From the NCBI RefSeq assembly GCF_044596045.1, contig NZ_CP138995.1, positions 2,356,001-2,420,000 of the forward strand: 64,000 bases of DNA, given 5' to 3'. The number at the start of each line of letters is the position of its first letter. The stretch's first letter is position 1. The DNA comes from Flagellimonas sp947499585. GTDB lineage: Bacteria; Bacteroidota; Bacteroidia; Flavobacteriales; Flavobacteriaceae. The notes below the pieces were generated by a model, which searched no databases, was not told where the DNA came from, and saw only the letters and a list, made by a program, of their open reading frames with translations. Position numbers and translations under genes: made by a program. Below, piece after piece: positions 59,480 through 64,000 of this stretch.

Positions 59480-60529
59480 CTAAACGGATGCTTTGACCTT
59501 CTGAAATTTTGTTGGGGTCACACCAGTAAACTTTTTAAAGGCAATATTAAAAGAAGATAGGGTATTGAACCCGCAATCATAGGCAATGCTTGCAATTTTA
59601 GTGTTTCTGTATTTTGGATGGAGCAGGCACTTTTTTGCCTCTTCAATCCTGTACCCATTTAAAAAATCAGGGAAGCTTTTTCCAATGGTATTGTTCACAA
59701 TGTGCGAAACAAGGTAAGCGGGTAATTTTGCCTGCTTTGCAACCTTGTTCAAAGTGCAACTTGGGTCTAGATATAGTTTTTCATTTTTCATTAAGGATTG
59801 AAGCTGTTTTGCGCTATGAAAAAGTTCTTTCTCCGTGAGCCTTATGTTTTGATGCTTCCTTGAAGCTTCATGCTTTAAGAGCGAAGGATTCTTGAACACC
59901 AGAAACGCCATAAAGTAGATAAATGGTAGGTAGGTTACTGGCCCAAGCAAATATGGCGTAAGCCCTAGAATATAGTTGGAGAAATACAAAAATTGCAACA
60001 AAGCGGTCCCAAGGACTAAGGTTGTTATCCAGATAACAGAAGTTCTATCTATTGGTGATTGATGCTTTTTGGATAAAAACCGCACAGCCAAAAGAGTAAC
60101 TGCCAAACCACTGTATGTTACTTGATGAAAAAGCAGGAAGGAATAGCCGCCAGAATTCCAAAAGCCGTTTAGCGAAAGAGAGGTGATGAAAAATAATAAA
60201 ATGGAGCTGGGCACAAAATGTAAAAGATTTTGTGATGTCCATTTTTTTGGAAATAGAAAATACAAAGTGTAAAGAAACAGGGCTGGCCCTGAAATTGAAT
60301 GTGCTATAAAACCAAAATCGATAAACCATAAGGGGATAGAATCCAAATAAACCCAAAGAATAGATTTGGTGAGGCGCAGTGTTACGGAGACAAAAAACAG
60401 GCAAAGTAAAAGGTTCCTAAAGTCTTTTTTTCGTTCGGAGAAACTGTAAAATGCCATTAAAAAGCTTTGGGCAGCCCCAATACCTGCTATAAATACTTCT
60501 ATTTCTTTATTTAATCGTATAGTTCGCAT
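59480..60529 (-). CDS. Membrane-bound AraC-family regulator (7TM-HTH)
   Basis: This 349-residue protein has seven N-terminal hydrophobic segments (to about 215) followed by a cytosolic AraC-type HTH (about 250-349; LNKVAKQAKLPAYLVSHIVNN, IASIAYDCGFNTLSSFNIAFKKFTGVTPTKF). Such proteins sense an envelope or membrane signal. It precedes the transporter and aldo/keto reductase genes by 97 bases on the same strand and may control them. Confidence 0.9.
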   Translation of the reverse strand: MRTIRLNKEIEVFIAGIGAAQSFLMAFYSFSERKKDFRNLLLCLFFVSVTLRLTKSILWVYLDSIPLWFIDFGFIAHSISGPALFLYTLYFLFPKKWTSQNLLHFVPSSILLFFITSLSLNGFWNSGGYSFLLFHQVTYSGLAVTLLAVRFLSKKHQSPIDRTSVIWITTLVLGTALLQFLYFSNYILGLTPYLLGPVTYLPFIYFMAFLVFKNPSLLKHEASRKHQNIRLTEKELFHSAKQLQSLMKNEKLYLDPSCTLNKVAKQAKLPAYLVSHIVNNTIGKSFPDFLNGYRIEEAKKCLLHPKYRNTKIASIAYDCGFNTLSSFNIAFKKFTGVTPTKFQKVKASV

Positions 60530-60660
60530 AAACTAAATATAACCAGAAGTTGTAAAAATGTTAAGAAAAATAAGATAAGCTTAACAGCTAATGCCAGTTG
60601 TGATAAAATTGATGCAAAATCAAATCTCAAAAGAACAAAGCCTTTTCAGATAAACATTGT

Positions 60661-60668
60661 TATTTTTG
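60661..60668 (+). promoter_or_regulatory. -7 element of lpdA
   Basis: TATTTTTG matches TAnnTTTG 41 bases before the ATG at 60709; a good -33 TTTG was not found. Confidence 0.45.
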
Positions 60669-60708
60669 TATTGATTATCGAACTAAATAATATCCCTAAG
60701 AAATAGAT

Positions 60709-62115
60709 ATGAATCAATATGATGTAGCCGTTATTGGCTCTGGACCTGGAGGCTATGTAGCGGCAATTCGCTGCGCGCAATTAGGAATGAAAACTGCAAT
60801 TATTGAAAAGTATAGCACATTGGGTGGTACCTGTCTAAATGTGGGCTGTATCCCTTCCAAGGCCCTTTTAGACTCTTCGCATCATTATGAAGATGCCATA
60901 AAACATTTTGAAGAGCATGGAATTGACATTCCAGGCGAGATCAAAGTGAATTTAAAACAGATGATTGCCAGAAAGCAGGGTGTTGTTGATCAAACTACCA
61001 AAGGTATCCAGTTTTTGATGGATAAAAACAAAATTGATGTCTATGAGGGAGTAGGTAGTTTTAAAGATGCTACGCATATCAATGTAGATAAGACAGATGG
61101 AAAGAAAGAAACCATAGAAGCAAAACATACAATTATTGCGACTGGTTCCAAACCATCTTCACTTCCATTTATTAATATTGACAAGGAACGTATTATAACT
61201 TCCACAGAGGCTTTGGAACTCAAAGAGATTCCAAAACATATGATTGTGATTGGTGGAGGTGTTATTGGACTTGAATTGGGACAAGTATACAAACGTCTAG
61301 GTTCAGAAGTTACTGTTGTGGAATTCATGGACCGAATTATTCCAGGAATGGATGGTGGGCTTTCCAAAGAATTGATGAGGGCGATGAAAAAGCAGAAAGT
61401 CAAGTTCAGCCTATCACATAAAGTGAAATCTGTAGAACGCAATGGCGACGAAGTTGTAGTAAAAGCAGATGATAAAAAAGGGCAAGAAGTAACGTTTACA
61501 GGGGACTACTGTTTGGTTTCTGTAGGGCGAAGACCTTATACAGATGGATTGAATGCTGAAGCAGCTGGAGTAAAACTGGATGATAGGGGCAGAGTAGAGG
61601 TCAATGACCATTTACAAACCAATGTTTCCAATATTTATGCTATTGGAGATGTAGTACGAGGAGCTATGTTGGCTCATAAAGCGGAAGAAGAAGGATCTAT
61701 GGTTGCAGAGCTGATAGCAGGACAAAAGCCTCATATCGACTACAACTTAATTCCAGGGGTCGTATACACGTGGCCAGAAGTTGCCGCCGTAGGCAAAACC
61801 GAAGAAGAATTGAAGGAGGGTGGAATTGAATATAAAGTTGGGCAATTCCCTATGCGAGCTTTAGGACGTGCCAGAGCCAGTATGGATATTGACGGCTTTG
61901 TAAAAATACTTGCAGATAAAACTACAGATGAAGTTTTAGGAGTTCATATGATTGGGGCACGCTGCGCTGATCTAATTACAGAGGGGGTGACTGCAATGGA
62001 ATTTAGAGCATCGGCTGAAGATATAGCTCGTATGAGCCATGCACACCCTACCTATGCGGAGGCTGTTAAGGAAGCTGCCTTGGCCGCGACTGAAGATAGA
62101 GCGCTTCATATTTAG
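60709..62115 (+). CDS. lpdA: Dihydrolipoyl dehydrogenase
   Basis: This 468-residue FAD flavoprotein (E3 of 2-oxo acid dehydrogenases and the glycine cleavage system) has the FAD motif VIGSGPGGYVAAI and the redox disulfide in GGTCLNVGCIPSKALL. The NAD motif is VIGGGVIGLELGQVY, then AIGDVVRGAMLAHKAEEEG, and the C-terminal catalytic His-Glu is in HAHPTYAEAVKEA. It is complete and normal in length. No E1/E2 genes are nearby. A hairpin lies just downstream. Confidence 0.97.
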   Translation: MNQYDVAVIGSGPGGYVAAIRCAQLGMKTAIIEKYSTLGGTCLNVGCIPSKALLDSSHHYEDAIKHFEEHGIDIPGEIKVNLKQMIARKQGVVDQTTKGIQFLMDKNKIDVYEGVGSFKDATHINVDKTDGKKETIEAKHTIIATGSKPSSLPFINIDKERIITSTEALELKEIPKHMIVIGGGVIGLELGQVYKRLGSEVTVVEFMDRIIPGMDGGLSKELMRAMKKQKVKFSLSHKVKSVERNGDEVVVKADDKKGQEVTFTGDYCLVSVGRRPYTDGLNAEAAGVKLDDRGRVEVNDHLQTNVSNIYAIGDVVRGAMLAHKAEEEGSMVAELIAGQKPHIDYNLIPGVVYTWPEVAAVGKTEEELKEGGIEYKVGQFPMRALGRARASMDIDGFVKILADKTTDEVLGVHMIGARCADLITEGVTAMEFRASAEDIARMSHAHPTYAEAVKEAALAATEDRALHI

Positions 62116-62125
62116 GAAAAACAAT

Positions 62126-62155
62126 GAGCCCTGACTATCGAAATAGCCAGGGCTC
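62126..62155. terminator. Hairpin between lpdA and the DUF3179 gene
   Basis: GAGCCCTG(A)CTAT and ATAG(C)CAGGGCTC form a 12-bp stem with one A/C mismatch and a CGAA loop, 10 bases after the lpdA stop. There is no T run, so it may block convergent transcripts rather than act as a classical terminator. Confidence 0.6.
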
Positions 62156-62175
62156 TCCTCCTCCTCATAGCAACC

Positions 62176-63585
62176 CTACTTTATTAATATCACATTTGGG
62201 AAAGCGGCCTTATAGCCAAACCAAAAAGCATTATGGGATGGTAATCGTTCCATAAGTTGTTCACGTGGACCAATCAATTCATTTTCTGCGATTTCCCACT
62301 TATTTCCATTCATATCTGTAACAGTGCTTTCTCCATCATAATGAGTAAATGTTTTTCCTTTCGTTTTGTAGACGCGGTGCGCTCCAGTTTTATCTGTAAA
62401 TACTGTAAAATGGATACTGCCAATTTTACCAGCGTAAATGACATTCTTTTTTAAGAATTTACTGCTGATGGCCATATTATCTTTAGTTTCTTCAGGTAAC
62501 CGTATAGCAAGGATTTCATCTTTGTTTTTTAATCTAGGATCTATTTTAGGAACTGTAAACATTAATTTATCTGTTGAAAAATAATCCTTGTAGGCAACTC
62601 CCTCCCTATAATCCCTTTGGTGCCCAGTATTCAAAGACAGCACTTGGGTGTCTGGATGTCTTTTCTTCCATTCGCTCCAAGTAGTGGTAACTACACTTAA
62701 GTAATCAAGTTTTATTCCTTTTCCTACCAAAGGCCCTATAACAGGCTCTCCTTCCAAAGTACTCCAAAGAGATTGCGTGGCCTTGTCATACATAAGCTTG
62801 TTGGAGCGATACAGAAACCCACTGGTACCTATGCTATGGTTAATTCTATTATGCTCAGTTTTGTACAGAATTACGGTTCCGCACAAGGTGCAATACACCC
62901 CGGCAACGGGAACCCCGCCAACATCATCAACAAACATTTCATGCCAAGCTAAAATTTGTTTTGGGTATGCTCTGGCATCTCCATTTACCTCTATTCCAAA
63001 GACGGTGGCATTGTCATCTAAATAATTAGCTTCTATGGGAGCTATCATTTTTGGATTGCGTAATGGGGGAATGCCATCTTGAAATACGCCACCCCAGCGT
63101 ACTTCATCCAATCTAATTAGGGATTGATCACTTCTGTCTAAAAAGTACTTTCTGAATTTAGGATCTATAAATTGATGAAGCTCTGCTTTAAAATGATAAT
63201 AGGCATCAGAATATGTTGCTTCCTTATTCCAAAGCCATTGAAACCATTTGTCATAATCGAAACCAAATTGCTTGTTGGTTTTTTTTTCCAATAGCCTAAG
63301 TAGCTTATTGGAATGTGCCGGAGACTTTGAAAAATATAAAGATTCCAAGAGCATAATTTCATAACTTTCTTTCCAATTTTCGTCAATGAAATTGATTGCC
63401 TTAACGGTTACCCGAGAGTCATTTTCATTTAACAGATCTAAGAAATAAGCTGAAATCTCTTTTTCATTAACTGAAGGTTCTTTTTCAACAGCAACAGCTC
63501 TGTGATTCCCAAAGTGATATATGAAAGAAATAAAAAGGTAAATAGAGAAAAGCACCAAGCTTTTTACCTTATATGCAGCAAACAT
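62176..63585 (-). CDS. DUF3179 family exported protein
   Basis: This 469-residue protein starts with a signal or anchor helix (LVLFSIYLFISFIYHF). The N-terminal part is helical (about 40-190). The rest is the DUF3179 domain with its Cys/His motifs: FGIEVNGDARAYPKQILAWHEMFVDDVGG, VAGVYCTLCGTVILY (CxxC), LWSTLEGEPVIGPLVG and FWFGYKAAFPN at the end. The CTLCG pair suggests metal or redox binding, but the family is uncharacterised. It is a single gene, 85 bases after the membrane-protein gene that enters from the right edge. Confidence 0.88.
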   Translation of the reverse strand: MFAAYKVKSLVLFSIYLFISFIYHFGNHRAVAVEKEPSVNEKEISAYFLDLLNENDSRVTVKAINFIDENWKESYEIMLLESLYFSKSPAHSNKLLRLLEKKTNKQFGFDYDKWFQWLWNKEATYSDAYYHFKAELHQFIDPKFRKYFLDRSDQSLIRLDEVRWGGVFQDGIPPLRNPKMIAPIEANYLDDNATVFGIEVNGDARAYPKQILAWHEMFVDDVGGVPVAGVYCTLCGTVILYKTEHNRINHSIGTSGFLYRSNKLMYDKATQSLWSTLEGEPVIGPLVGKGIKLDYLSVVTTTWSEWKKRHPDTQVLSLNTGHQRDYREGVAYKDYFSTDKLMFTVPKIDPRLKNKDEILAIRLPEETKDNMAISSKFLKKNVIYAGKIGSIHFTVFTDKTGAHRVYKTKGKTFTHYDGESTVTDMNGNKWEIAENELIGPREQLMERLPSHNAFWFGYKAAFPNVILIK

Positions 63586-63670
63586 AATACAAGATTTACA
63601 CTAGTTATGTCGGTATAAAAACCTATAAATCTTGCATTTAACTATTTTTTGTGAAAAACTGAAGAACCAG

Positions 63671-64000
63671 TTAGTTTTTAACCAACCCCAAAATTCTAAG
63701 TAGAAAAAGTCTTGCCTTATGGAATGCTTCTTTTCGTATTGGTTTACTTGCTTTGTAGATGCCAATACTTTGATTTTTCACATAGTCTATTCCCCAGGCA
63801 ATGTTGCCCTTGATTTCAGATTCATGTTTGCCATATTTCAAAGCCAAAAATGTACAGGCAAACATGAACGCCAATGCACCCGCAATTACTACGGGGGGAA
63901 TTAAAATGTGATTGAAAAATCTATACAATCCCAAACCCGTAAAACTTCCATAAAGAATAACAAAATGGATTACATATATAGAGAGGGTGCTTGCACCAAT
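63671..64000 (-). CDS. C-terminal part of an acyltransferase-like membrane protein (5' end outside window)
   Basis: The frame is open to the right edge on the minus strand: 109 residues beginning IGASTLSIYVIHFVILYG. The STLSIYVIHFVILYG helix and the following VVIAGALAFMFACTFLALKYGK helix match the last two membrane segments of the DUF1624/heparan-glucosaminide N-acetyltransferase-like and related acyltransferase families. A basic amphipathic tail follows. The apparent short frame starting at 63934 is an artefact, as coding continues past it. Confidence 0.65.
   Translation of the reverse strand: MGASTLSIYVIHFVILYGSFTGLGLYRFFNHILIPPVVIAGALAFMFACTFLALKYGKHESEIKGNIAWGIDYVKNQSIGIYKASKPIRKEAFHKARLFLLRILGLVKN

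Noticed and set aside
1..64000. CRISPR arrays, phage genes, transposases, integrases, toxin-antitoxin or restriction systems
   Set aside because: I looked for spaced repeats and typical protein motifs over the whole window and saw none.

Overview
The window looks like chromosomal DNA of a marine-type member of the Bacteroidota, family Flavobacteriaceae. The signs are an AT-rich composition, many short-signal lipoproteins, secreted proteins with Gln directly after the signal peptide (the Bacteroidetes 'Q-rule'), TAnnTTTG-type -7 promoter elements, a short 390-residue LeuA, and families almost confined to this group (DUF2452, a Lacal_2735-like small protein, PD40 propeller proteins without partners). 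It carries no prophage, CRISPR array, insertion sequence or plasmid gene. The genus cannot be fixed by reading alone.

Layout. 1-5.6 kb: end of glyA, an orphan gene, then a signalling block with a NarL/LuxR-type regulator, a TPR histidine kinase, two tiny lipoproteins with matching acidic tails, and a LytTR regulator with a degenerate receiver and a phased operator upstream. 5.7-15.7 kb: lipoprotein, thioesterase and glutaminyl cyclase genes, the SRP RNA, an SDR, fsa, a thioredoxin-fold lipoprotein without cysteines, an ABC-F protein with one degenerate nucleotide site, and a fasciclin protein. 15.7-25 kb: pheT, a TlpA-like lipoprotein, leuAB, a helical-repeat protein, an RluA enzyme and panB. 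25-31 kb: small secreted proteins and an operon of two paralogous His-rich-motif TPR proteins with SCO1. 31-38 kb: VF530-sdaA, dnaK, an orphan LuxR-type regulator whose phosphoacceptor position is Glu, a 0.64-kb gap without genes, a PD40 protein and rluF.

38-44 kb is the most accessory-like part: a lipidated subclass B1 metallo-beta-lactamase, a 1.15-kb block (DUF2805, DUF2452, Lacal_2735) bounded by 38-bp direct repeats, DUF1801-like, VOC and CPBP-protease genes, an intergenic repeat-like element that supplies the CPBP C-terminus, and a D-aminoacylase-like protein lacking the usual HxH motif. 44-64 kb is mostly housekeeping: tRNA-Ser(UGA), a TauE permease, a DegT aminotransferase, an envelope run (tpx-dgkA-ftsK-lolA-lptF/G-ribBA), NhaC, a PLP gamma-lyase facing an Lrp regulator, an AraC/nucleotide-transporter/Tat aldo-keto-reductase set, lpdA, a DUF3179 protein and the end of an acyltransferase-like membrane protein.

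A recurring theme is the degenerate catalytic or phosphorylation site: two pseudo-receivers, a cysteine-less thioredoxin fold, one dead ABC site, a GTP cyclohydrolase II domain without zinc cysteines, and an amidohydrolase without HxH. Several of these are probably lineage features. I did not find one clearly new multi-gene system. The best candidates are the SCO1/TPR operon, the twin acidic-tail lipoproteins beside the signalling genes, and the repeat-bounded accessory block.
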